A stretch of 38,658 nucleotides of DNA from DASYUM01 sp036001225 (GTDB lineage: Bacteria > Methylomirabilota > Methylomirabilia > Rokubacteriales > DASRDR01), in the NCBI GenBank assembly GCA_036001225.1, contig DASYUM010000307.1, forward strand, positions 1-38,658, written 5' to 3'. Positions 7,793 through 21,759 of this stretch are shown in pieces. Position numbers and translations under genes: made by a program. Positions within the stretch are counted from its first letter, which is position 1, and the number at the start of each line of letters is the position of its first letter. Below the pieces are notes generated by a model. The model made no database searches, was not told where the DNA came from, and saw nothing but the letters and a program-made list of their open reading frames with translations.

Positions 7793-7832
7793 GACGACCG
7801 AGGACGCCGCGGGGCGACGGGCATCGGCCCGG
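7780..7832 (-). repeat. 53-bp intergenic repeat, copy 1 (after glcD)
   Basis: This segment matches 9362-9414 at 48 of 53 positions, the first 30 bases (plus strand) being identical. Read on the minus strand it starts six bases after the glcD stop codon with CGGGCCGA, whose complement TCGGCCCG recurs near the other end, so each copy can fold into a long hairpin. Confidence 0.85.
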
Positions 7833-7838
7833 GTCCCG

Positions 7839-9287
7839 TCACACCCACATGCCCTCCGGGACCGCCTGGTGTCGCCCCGGCGCGACCGGATCGAGACAGG
7901 TTCCGCCCGCGGGCAGGACCTTGTCGGGATTCATGAGACCCCGGGGATCGAAGACCCGGCGGACGGCCGCCATCGCGGCGAGGTCGTCGGGGCCGAACAT
8001 CCGGGCGAGCTTCTTGACCTTGTCCAGCCCCACGCCGTGCTCGCCCGTCACCACGCCGCCGGCCTCGATGCAGGCGTCCAGGACCTCGTCACACGTGGCG
8101 AGCGCCGCCTCGAACTGGCCCGGGATGCGCTCGTCGTAGCAGATGGTGGGGTGGAGGTTCCCGTCGCCGGCGTGGAAGACGTTGGCGATCACCAGGCCGT
8201 GGCGGGCGGCGATCGCCTGGACCTCGGCCATGACCTCGGGGAGCCGCGAGCGGGGCACGACGCAGTCCTGAATGAAGTAGCTGTGCGTGATCCGGCCGAA
8301 GGCCCCGGCCGCCCCCTTCCGTCCCTTCCAGAGGTCGGCCCGCTCCCGGTCGTCCTTGGCGACCCGGATCGTCAGCGCGCCCTTGGCCCGGCAGATCCGG
8401 GCCACCTCCTCCGCCTGCGTGGCGACCTCGGCCGCCGGCCCGTCGAGCTCGATGAGGAGCACGGCTTTGGCGTCGGCGGGATACCCGGCCTTGAGTCCCG
8501 CCTCCACGGCCCGGATCACCGGCTCGTCCATCGCTTCCAGCGCGGCCGGGATGATGCCCTGGCCGATGATGGCCGACACCGCCTCCGAGGCGACCTCGAT
8601 CGAGGCGAAGGTCGCCAGGGCGGTCTCGACGGCCTCCCCCGCCCGCGTCAGCCTGACCGCCACCTTGGTGATGATGCCGAGGGTCCCTTCCGACCCCACC
8701 ACCACCCCGGTCAGGTCGTAGCCTGGACGCTCGGGGACCAGGCCGCCGAGCCACACCACCTCCCCCGTGCCCGTCACCACCTCGAGGCCGAGGATGTGGT
8801 TGACCGCGCTCCCGTGCTTGAGGGCGTGGGGACCACCGGCGTTGGTGGCCGCGTTCCCGCCGATCGAGGAGACCATCTGGCTCGACGGGTCGGGGGCGAA
8901 GAAGTAGCCGCGGGTCTCGACGGCGCGGGTCAGGGCCAGGTTGATGACGCCGGGCTCCACCACCGCGTGGCGGTTGATGGGGTCCAGCTCGAGGATCCGG
9001 TCCATCCGGTTCACCCCGACCATGACCCCGCCCCGCGAGGCCACCGCCCCCCCGATGATCCCGGTGCCGGCGCCTCGCGGCACGATCGGGACGCCCGCCG
9101 CCAGGCAGAGCCGGACCACGCCCGCCACCTCGGCCGTGCTCCGCGGCAGCACCACGACGTCGGGGGCGCCCTTGTAGTAGACGAGCATGTCGCACTCGTA
9201 GACCAGGCAGTCGTCGGGGGCGGCGATGAGGGCGTCGGGCCCCACGATGTCGCGCAGGCGGTCCACGAAGCGAGGATCAAGACTCAT
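7839..9287 (-). CDS. glcD: Glycolate oxidase subunit GlcD, FAD-linked
   Basis: A 482-residue FAD-binding oxidase, the catalytic subunit of glycolate dehydrogenase. The N-terminal PCMH FAD domain shows VVLPRSTAEVAGVVRLC, PRGAGTGIIGGAV and GGNAATNAGGPHALKHGS; the C-terminal FAD-oxidase domain shows VFHAGDGNLHPTI and GEHGVGLDKVK, both highly conserved in GlcD. The frame extends upstream but ATG at 9287 (MSLDPRFVDRLRD) gives the usual length. It lies between two copies of a 53-bp repeat, one in each flanking gap, and belongs to the korAB-glcDEF series on the minus strand. Confidence 0.95.
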   Translation of the reverse strand: MSLDPRFVDRLRDIVGPDALIAAPDDCLVYECDMLVYYKGAPDVVVLPRSTAEVAGVVRLCLAAGVPIVPRGAGTGIIGGAVASRGGVMVGVNRMDRILELDPINRHAVVEPGVINLALTRAVETRGYFFAPDPSSQMVSSIGGNAATNAGGPHALKHGSAVNHILGLEVVTGTGEVVWLGGLVPERPGYDLTGVVVGSEGTLGIITKVAVRLTRAGEAVETALATFASIEVASEAVSAIIGQGIIPAALEAMDEPVIRAVEAGLKAGYPADAKAVLLIELDGPAAEVATQAEEVARICRAKGALTIRVAKDDRERADLWKGRKGAAGAFGRITHSYFIQDCVVPRSRLPEVMAEVQAIAARHGLVIANVFHAGDGNLHPTICYDERIPGQFEAALATCDEVLDACIEAGGVVTGEHGVGLDKVKKLARMFGPDDLAAMAAVRRVFDPRGLMNPDKVLPAGGTCLDPVAPGRHQAVPEGMWV

Positions 9288-9361
9288 GTGGCGGTCCAGA
9301 GTATGCTTGCCGGTCGGCAGGTCCCGACACCGACAGTTTATACGAAGCAGCCGGGCCGAGA

Positions 9362-9414
9362 GTTGAGGCGGGCCGACGACCGAGGACGCCGAGATGCGAC
9401 GGTTATCGGCCCGG
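9362..9414 (-). repeat. 53-bp intergenic repeat, copy 2 (after korB)
   Basis: Second copy of the repeat seen at 7780-7832, in the same orientation. On the minus strand it starts directly at the base after the korB TAG. It keeps the terminal CGGGCCGA/TCGGCCCG pairing and also the inner ACCG/CGGT pairing, so an RNA hairpin downstream of korB is likely. Confidence 0.85.
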
Positions 9415-10442
<1,028 letters not shown>

Positions 10443-10446
<4 letters not shown>

Positions 10447-12320
10447 CGCTTCTCTTCTTTCAGGAGCTGATTGATCGCCTCGCGGATTTCCTCGGTGGCC
10501 AGCGGCACGCCGCGGACCCGGTTGAAGCCGACGGCGTCCACCAGGTACTCGGCGCGCAGCACGCGCACCAGCTGGCCGCTGTTGATCTCGGGGACGAGCA
10601 CCCGCCGGTACTGACGGAGAATCTGGCCGAGGTCGGGCGGGAGCGGGTTCAGGTGGCGGAGGTGGACGCTGGCCACCGCGGCCCCTTCCATCTGGGCGTC
10701 CTCGACGGCGGCGGTGATGGCTCCGTAGGTCCCGCCCCAGCCGACCACCAGGAGGTCCCCGGCGGCCGGGCCGTTGATCGTGGTGGGCGGGATCTCCTGG
10801 GCGACCCGGCGGACCTTCTCGGCTCGCAGCTTGACCATCAGCTCGTGGTTGTCGGGGTCGTAGGAGACGTTGCCGGTGATGTGCTGCTTCTCCAGGCCGC
10901 CGATGCGGTGCTCGAGCCCGGGCGTGCCCGGACGCACCCAGGGCCGGGCCAGCGTCGCCTCCTCCCGCAGGTAGGGGAAGAACCCGGCCGTCTCGGTCCG
11001 GAAGCGAACCTCGATGTCGGGGAGCGTCTTGACGTCGGGGATCAGCCAGGGCTCGGCGCCGTTGGCGAGGTAGCCGTCGGAGAGCACGATGACCGGCACC
11101 ATGTACTTGATGGCGATCCGGATCGCCTCGTAGGCGATGAAGAAGCAGTCGCCGGGGGTGGCCGGGGCCAGGACCACCACCGGGCACTCGCTGTTCCGGC
11201 CGTAGAGGGCCTGGAGGAGATCGGCCTGCTCGGTCTTGGTCGGGAGCCCGGTCGAGGGGCCGCCCCGCTGGATGTCGAAGACCACCAGCGGCAGCTCGGC
11301 CATCACGGCGAGGGCGATGCCCTCCGACTTGAGAGCCAGCCCGGGGCCGCTCGTCGCGCAGCAGCCGATGGCCCCGCCGAACGCCGCCCCAATGACCGAC
11401 CCGATGGCCGCGATCTCGTCCTCGGCTTGCATCGTCCGCACGCGGAAGCGCTTGTGCTGGGCGAGTTCGTGGAGGACGTCGCTGGCGGGGGTGATCGGAT
11501 AGGCCCCGTAGACCACGGGCAGCTTCGTCCGCTGGGCGGCGGCCAGGATGCCCCAGGCCAGCGCCCGGTTGCCGGTCATGCTGCGGTACACCCCGGGCGG
11601 CATCTCGGCCGGCTCGATCCCGTAGCACTCGCTGAAGATCTCGGCCGTCTCGCCGAAGTGGTAGCCGGCCTTCAGGGCCCGGGTGTTGGCCTCGGCGATC
11701 TCGGCGCTCTTGGTGAACTTCTTCGTGATCCAGTCCAGCGTGGGCTCGATCGGGCGCGTGTAGATCCAGGAGACGAGCCCCAGCGCGAAGAAGTTCTTGC
11801 AGCGGTCCTTCTCCTTGGCGTTGAGCGGCAGCCCCTCCAGCGCGTCCATGGTGAGGCGGGTGATGTCCACCTTGTGGAGGCGGTAGCGCTCGGCCAGGGT
11901 CGTGTCGTCCAGCGGGTTGGCCGTGTAGCCGGCCCGGTCGAGGTTCTTCTTCTCGAAGGCGTTGGTGTTCAGGATCAGGAGCCCGCCCTCCTTGAGGTCG
12001 GGCAGGTGGACCTTGAGGGCGGCCGGGTTCATGGCCACCAGGCAATCGAGCCGGTCGCCCGGCGTGTAGACCCGACGGCTCCCGAACTGGAGCTGGAAGC
12101 TGGAGACCCCGAACAGCGTGCCGGCCGGCGCCCGGATCTCGGCCGGGAAGTTGGGCAGGGTGGCCAGGTCGTTCCCCGCCCAGGCCGACTCGGTGGTGAA
12201 CTGCTCGCCGGTGAGCTGCATCCCGTCGCCCGAGTCGCCGGCAAACCGGACGACCGCGCGGTCGAGCTCGCGCCTGGGCTTGGCGGATACGGTCGGCGCC
12301 GCCGCCGTGACCTCATTCAT
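10443..12320 (-). CDS. korA: 2-oxoacid:ferredoxin oxidoreductase, fused gamma-alpha subunit
   Basis: A 625-residue protein in which the gamma domain (about residues 20-200, RFAGDSGDGMQLTGEQF) precedes the alpha domain (AYPITPASDVLHELAQHK, ATSGPGLALKSEGIALAVMAELPLV, QRGGPSTGLPTKTEQADLLQA) and a C-terminal transketolase-like domain. This gamma-alpha fusion pairs with a separate beta subunit in the KorAB class acting on 2-oxoglutarate; a broader 2-oxoacid specificity cannot be excluded. ATG at 12320 is preceded by GGAGA ten bases upstream. The gap between it and the CBS gene holds repeat A and a duplicated gene end, so its leader is unusual. Confidence 0.93.
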
Positions 12321-12345
12321 GAACGCCTGTCTCCTATCTCAGCCC

Positions 12346-12371
12346 GCGTCCACCTCGTGCGGACGCTTGAT
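12346..12371 (-). repeat. Direct repeat A, displaced copy of the CBS gene 3' end
   Basis: This 26-bp segment is identical to 12516-12541, which lies at the 3' end of the CBS gene. Read on the minus strand and continued to 12339 it encodes the same last ten residues and a TGA stop (IKRPHEVDAG), with GCG GGC TGA where the intact gene has GCC GGA TAA: three differences, all synonymous. It is detached from the gene body by repeat A and lies just upstream of the korA ribosome site. Confidence 0.9.
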
Positions 12372-12377
12372 TTTCCC

Positions 12378-12475
12378 TCGGAGGGGGGCTCCGCCCCCCT
12401 TCCGAACCTCCCCCCGGGAAGGGTTGCGCCGGCAAAGCCGGCGCTCGGAAGGCCTCGACCCGAGCCCGTGGACGG
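12378..12475 (+). repeat. Two-hairpin repeat element, copy A
   Basis: One of four related copies. It starts TCGGAGGGG with a first G-run/C-run hairpin, continues through a CCTCCCCCCGGGAAGGGTTG linker, then a second hairpin GCCGGC-AAA-GCCGGC, then GCTCGGA and a less conserved tail. It sits in the gap between the CBS gene and korA and is bounded by the two copies of the CBS gene end (12346-12371 and 12516-12541). Confidence 0.85.
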
Positions 12476-12508
12476 GCAACCCCACACCGCTGTCCTGGCG
12501 CGACCCCA

Positions 12509-13033
12509 TTATCCGGCGTCCACCTCGTGCGGACGCTTGATCACATCGCCAGGTCGAAGGTTCAGCACAGCTTCCGGGAAGAGGTGGGCCAGCCACTTGA
12601 TGAAGTCGTGGACCGTGACGATGCCGATGGGCCGGTGGGCCTCGTCCACCAGCGGAATCGTCCGGTAGCCGGCCACGCTCATCCGATTGACCGCGTAGCA
12701 GACCCGGTCGCGCGGAGTCAGCGCTTCCGGATCGCGCGTCATGACCTCGGCCAGCGGCGTGGCGTCCGGGTCCAACCCCCGGCCGACGACCCGGGTGAGG
12801 AGGTCCCGTTCGGTGAAGATGCCGGTCAGCCGGCCCGTCCGGTCGATCACCAGGACCCCCGGCTGACGGCCGGCCAGCATCCGGGCGACCGCCCCCTGGA
12901 CGGGGGTCGTCTCGGGGAGGCAGATCGGCTCGGTCGGGCTGAGCGTATTGATCGTGTCGCTCAACAGCGCACTCTCGAGCTCGCGGAAGTCGCGCTCGAA
13001 GGCTGCCGAGTATTCGTCTTCGAACTCTGTCAT
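12509..13033 (-). CDS. CBS-domain pair protein
   Basis: A 174-residue cytoplasmic protein with two CBS domains, about residues 40-100 (PVQGAVARMLAGRQPGVLVID, LTGIFTERDLLTRVV) and 105-165 (EVMTRDPEALTPRDRVCYAVNRM, PIGIVTVHDFIKWL). Such Bateman pairs usually bind adenine nucleotides or S-adenosylmethionine and act as energy sensors. ATG at 13033 has a strong GGGAGG about 9 bases upstream. Directly upstream is a promoter (13118-13146), directly downstream korAB, so it may sense adenylate state for the 2-oxoacid oxidoreductase. Its last codons (IKRPHEVDAG) are duplicated beyond repeat A. Confidence 0.9.
   Translation of the reverse strand: MTEFEDEYSAAFERDFRELESALLSDTINTLSPTEPICLPETTPVQGAVARMLAGRQPGVLVIDRTGRLTGIFTERDLLTRVVGRGLDPDATPLAEVMTRDPEALTPRDRVCYAVNRMSVAGYRTIPLVDEAHRPIGIVTVHDFIKWLAHLFPEAVLNLRPGDVIKRPHEVDAG
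12516..12541 (-). repeat. Direct repeat A, copy at the in-use CBS gene end
   Basis: The partner of 12346-12371, identical over 26 bp, exactly 170 bp away. This copy is joined to the CBS gene body and is the one translated. Confidence 0.9.
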
Positions 13034-13117
13034 GGCTGCGCACCTCCCACCGGGCGCACACCCTCCCCGAAGCTGCGACGGGGTCGATCCCGTGGACCAC
13101 CTGGAGGCGCAGACCAC

Positions 13118-13146
13118 ATCGTACCCAAGTGCCTGTCAGTTAGCAA
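13118..13146 (-). promoter_or_regulatory. Probable promoter of the CBS-korAB-glc operon
   Basis: On the minus strand TTGCTA (13146-13141) and TACGAT (13123-13118) are separated by 17 bases; each matches consensus at four of six positions. It lies about 85 bases upstream of the CBS ATG and downstream of the M24 peptidase stop. Confidence 0.5.
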
Positions 13147-13232
13147 CTTTAGATGGGGTGGTCAGACCCGCGGCCAATCCGGCGTCAGGGGGTCCGGGGC
13201 GCAACTCGGAAGCGGAGACTCGGGGGCCTAGC

Positions 13233-14354
13233 TCAGATCTCCAGGACCTTGGGGAAGTCGGTCAGATTCCGGCAGCCGCCGGGCTGGATCAGAACCATGT
13301 CCTCGATCCGGACGGCGCCCCAGCGGGGGTAGTAGAGGCCCGGCTCGACCGTCACGACGTGGCCGGTCCGGAGGGTGTTCGCGACCTTGGACACCCGGGG
13401 CGCCTCGTGGATGTCGAGGCCCACGCCGTGGCCGGTGCCGTGGAAGAAGCCCTGCATCCGACCGTCCACCATGCCGGTCTCGAAGCCGGCCCGCTCGAGG
13501 ACCGCCGTGACCTCCCGGTGGACCTCCTGGCCATCCACCCCGTCGGCGCACAGCTCGATGCCCCGGAGCTGGGCGGCCAGCACCGCGTCGTACATCCGCT
13601 TGAGGGGGTCGGAGGCGCGCCCCCGGACGACGGTGCGGGTCATGTCGGCCCAGTATCGGGTCCGCGTCGAGCGCGGGAAGACGTCGAGGACCAGCGACTG
13701 GTGGGGCAGGATCGGCCCCGAGCCCTCGTTGTGAGGGTCCACGCCCTGGACGCCGGGGGCCACGATGGTGTGCTGACCGAGGCACTCGTCCTCCATCATG
13801 GAGAAATGCATCACCCACCGCAGGGTCTCGGCGGTCAACACCTTGTCCCGCCAGTAGAGCCGGTCGCCCCGGATGTCGCTCTGCCGGAGGGCGTCCAGGG
13901 CCCGCCCGACCGCGCGCTCGGTGGCGCGCTGGGTGGCCTCGATCGCGGCGACCTCGTCGGGGCGCTTGACCACCCGCTCCTCGAAGAACGGGTCACGCTT
14001 CCAGGCCAGCCGGATCCCCCGCTCCCGGAGCCGGTCGGCGTGCTCGACCCCGAAGCTGGCCGGGACGAGCACGTCGGTCACCCCGTATTCCTCGAGGACC
14101 TCGGCCAGCGTGTCGATGAGGGTCGGCTGGGCGACGCGTTGCCTGGCCTTGGCCTCGTAGGCCGAGTAGGCCAGCACCTCGTCCACCCGGGATTCGGCTT
14201 TGGCGCGGTCCAGCTCGAGGTCGCTCATGAGCAGGAGCTTCCGCTCGCCGACCTGGAGGAAGACGAAGGGGTCGGGGGCCAGGAACCCGCTGACCCAGTA
14301 GAGGTTGGAGTCGTGCTCGCTGGCCGCAATGATGAGGATGGCCGGGTCAGCCAT
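13233..14354 (-). CDS. M24-family metallopeptidase (Xaa-Pro aminopeptidase-like)
   Basis: A 373-residue creatinase/aminopeptidase-fold protein. The five metal ligands are visible in the C-terminal pita-bread domain: Asp in LVLDVFPRS, Asp in ADMTRTVV, His in FHGTGHGVGLDIHEAP, Glu in TVEPGLYYPRWG and Glu in VRIEDMVL. The N-terminal domain (about residues 1-150) is of the creatinase_N type. The ATG at 14354 overlaps the TGA of the displaced MBL gene end (ATGGCTGA), showing that before insertion of repeat B it was translationally coupled to the MBL gene. The substrate is uncertain: X-Pro peptides or a creatinine-like amide are possible. Confidence 0.9.
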   Translation of the reverse strand: MADPAILIIAASEHDSNLYWVSGFLAPDPFVFLQVGERKLLLMSDLELDRAKAESRVDEVLAYSAYEAKARQRVAQPTLIDTLAEVLEEYGVTDVLVPASFGVEHADRLRERGIRLAWKRDPFFEERVVKRPDEVAAIEATQRATERAVGRALDALRQSDIRGDRLYWRDKVLTAETLRWVMHFSMMEDECLGQHTIVAPGVQGVDPHNEGSGPILPHQSLVLDVFPRSTRTRYWADMTRTVVRGRASDPLKRMYDAVLAAQLRGIELCADGVDGQEVHREVTAVLERAGFETGMVDGRMQGFFHGTGHGVGLDIHEAPRVSKVANTLRTGHVVTVEPGLYYPRWGAVRIEDMVLIQPGGCRNLTDFPKVLEI

Positions 14355-14440
14355 GGCTCTTCCGCCTTTCGTACAGGATGACCGGATGGGGCTGCGCGGC
14401 GACCTCCTCTACGTTGGCAATCCCCAGCTCGCCGCGCTGG
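14347..14440 (-). pseudogene. Displaced 3' end of the MBL-fold gene
   Basis: On the minus strand this segment encodes RGELGIANVEEVAAQPHP and then VILYERRKSHG plus TGA, homologous to the last 27 residues of the MBL-fold protein (which ends VILYQRRHAT). Its stop overlaps the start of the M24 gene. It has lost its gene body, from which repeat B separates it. The codon differences from the intact end are mainly synonymous in the aligned part. Confidence 0.85.
14390..14440 (-). repeat. Direct repeat B, displaced copy
   Basis: 51 bp identical to 14578-14628, exactly 188 bp away. The identity stops sharply at GCTGGA, where repeat B begins (TCCCTCGG). Confidence 0.92.
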
Positions 14441-14445
14441 ATCCC

Positions 14446-14535
14446 TCGGCGGGGGGCTACGCCCCCCTCCGATACCTCCCCCAAAATTGCGCCGGCAAAG
14501 CCGGCGCTCGGAGCGCTTCGGTCGGGAGCGCATGG
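14446..14535 (+). repeat. Two-hairpin repeat element, copy B
   Basis: Same family as copy A: TCGGCGGGGGGC-TAC-GCCCCCCTCCGA forms the first hairpin, followed by a CCTCCCCC linker, then GCGCCGGC-AAA-GCCGGCGC as the second hairpin and CTCGGAGCG as the tail. It lies between the displaced and the in-use 3' ends of the MBL gene, inside the gltB-gltD-MBL-M24 gene row. Confidence 0.88.
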
Positions 14536-14537
14536 AC

Positions 14538-15563
14538 TCATGTCGCGTGGCGGCGTTGATACAGGATCACAGGGTTCGGCTGCGCGGCGACCTCCTCTAC
14601 GTTGGCAATCCCCAGCTCGCCGCGCTGGAAGAGGTATTCGACGTGGGCCCCCGCTTCCTCGAGGGCGAGCAGGCGCGTGTAGCCCCCCCGCTCGCCGAAG
14701 AGGGCCCGGCTCACCTCCAGGAGAGTTCGGGGCTCGACGCAGATCTCGAGCACGCGCTCGAGCCGCTCCCGGTGGTGGGCGGCGATGGCGTCGATGCGGG
14801 CCCGCAGGTCCCGGATCTCCTCCTCGTGTCCGGGAAGGGCCAGGCTGATCCCGGGGAGGCGGCGCACCTTCTCCAGCGATTGCAGGTACAGCTCCAGCCC
14901 GCAGAACGGGGTGATGGACGCCGGCGACTGGTGCGGGGTGATCCGCGGGAGCACGTGGTCGGCCGTGAACAGGACGTCGTCCACCTGCAGGCAGATCTGC
15001 CCCGGGCAGTGGCCCGGGACGTGGTGGACGACGTAGCCGTGGGCGAGACGTTCCCCGTCCTTGAGCTTCCGGTCGAGGCGGACCGACTTGAAGAAGCTCT
15101 TGCCGGACCGGTAGAGCGTCTCCAGCTCTTCCCGGGCGCTCGCGTCGAGCCCCGAGCGCTCGAGGAAGACCCGGATGTCCTTGGAGGCCAGCACGATCCG
15201 CTCCTCGAAGTTCTGGAGGACGCGGGCGTCCAGCTCGTGGATGTAGATGGCGGCGCCGGTGTGGGCCTGGAACCAGCCGACGTAGCCGAAGTGGTCGATG
15301 TGGGAGTGGGTGATGACGACGTGCTGGATGCTCTCCAGCCGCACCCGCTCGTTGAAGTGGGTGGCGAGGGCCTCGAAGCCGCCGTGGAGGTCCTCGACGG
15401 ACTGGGGAAGGCCGGACCCGACGTCCACCAGCGTGGACGTCCCGCGATCGAGGATCAGGTAGATGTTGTTGATGTGGTTGTCAAAGGTCTCGACCGGGAT
15501 CCGATAGATGCGGGCGCCGGTGTTGGTCTCGAAGCGCGCAAGCGGAGCACGGGTGCTGGCCAT
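14538..15563 (-). CDS. MBL-fold metallo-hydrolase
   Basis: A 341-residue metallo-beta-lactamase-fold hydrolase. The HxHxDH motif is THSHIDHFG (near residue 84), followed by VPGHCPGQ (His) and FTADHVLPRITPH (Asp, His), giving a binuclear metal site. The C-terminal helical region (about 240-341) resembles that of LACTB2-like or hydroxyacylglutathione-hydrolase-like family members. ATG at 15563 (MASTRAPLARFETN) is preferred to earlier in-frame starts that run into gltD. It lies 35 bases after gltD. Its present C-terminus, QPNPVILYQRRHAT, differs from the displaced copy downstream and may be an imported allele. The substrate is unknown. Confidence 0.88.
   Translation of the reverse strand: MASTRAPLARFETNTGARIYRIPVETFDNHINNIYLILDRGTSTLVDVGSGLPQSVEDLHGGFEALATHFNERVRLESIQHVVITHSHIDHFGYVGWFQAHTGAAIYIHELDARVLQNFEERIVLASKDIRVFLERSGLDASAREELETLYRSGKSFFKSVRLDRKLKDGERLAHGYVVHHVPGHCPGQICLQVDDVLFTADHVLPRITPHQSPASITPFCGLELYLQSLEKVRRLPGISLALPGHEEEIRDLRARIDAIAAHHRERLERVLEICVEPRTLLEVSRALFGERGGYTRLLALEEAGAHVEYLFQRGELGIANVEEVAAQPNPVILYQRRHAT
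14578..14628 (-). repeat. Direct repeat B, copy in the in-use MBL gene
   Basis: Partner of 14390-14440, 51 bp identical, within the coding sequence of the MBL-fold gene near its 3' end. Confidence 0.92.
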
Positions 15564-15598
15564 GCCGTTCAGTTTACCAGCAAGCCGCGGCCGGCCGG

Positions 15599-17047
<1,449 letters not shown>

Positions 17048-17060
17048 GCCGACCGGACGC

Positions 17061-21623
<4,563 letters not shown>

Positions 21624-21687
21624 CGGCGTCCCTCGGTCAGGCCGCAGCCTGCTCCTCAAAACCCTCCATCGTCGGGGTGTTTCAGCG

Positions 21688-21716
21688 AGGGTACACCGAC
21701 GGCGAGCATTAGCCAA
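21688..21716 (-). promoter_or_regulatory. Probable gltB promoter
   Basis: On the minus strand TTGGCT (21716-21711) and TACCCT (21693-21688) are 17 bases apart. Both hexamers are weak, as expected for an activator-dependent promoter. A CATTAGC half-site (21707-21713) overlaps the -35 hexamer. Confidence 0.45.
21707..21713. promoter_or_regulatory. LysR-type half-site at gltB -35
   Basis: CATTAGC here repeats the half-site of the palindrome at 21739-21755; the two starts are 32 bp (about three helical turns) apart. This fits the activation site that LysR-type proteins occupy beside the target promoter. Confidence 0.5.
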
Positions 21717-21738
21717 GCCAAAAATCACAAAAACATCG

Positions 21739-21755
21739 CATTAGCGCGGCTAATG
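21739..21755. promoter_or_regulatory. LysR-type recognition box
   Basis: CATTAGC-GCG-GCTAATG is a perfect 7+7 palindrome that contains the T-N11-A pattern (TTAGC...GCTAA). It lies four bases before the lysR ATG and between the divergent lysR and gltB genes, the classic position of an autoregulatory LysR-type box. Confidence 0.7.
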
Positions 21756-21759
21756 AAGT

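Noticed and set aside
12339..13100. A 253-residue frame ending in the same residues as the CBS protein
   Set aside because: It is out of frame with the CBS gene through most of its length; its end only reads the displaced 3' copy. It is evidence for the duplication, not a gene.
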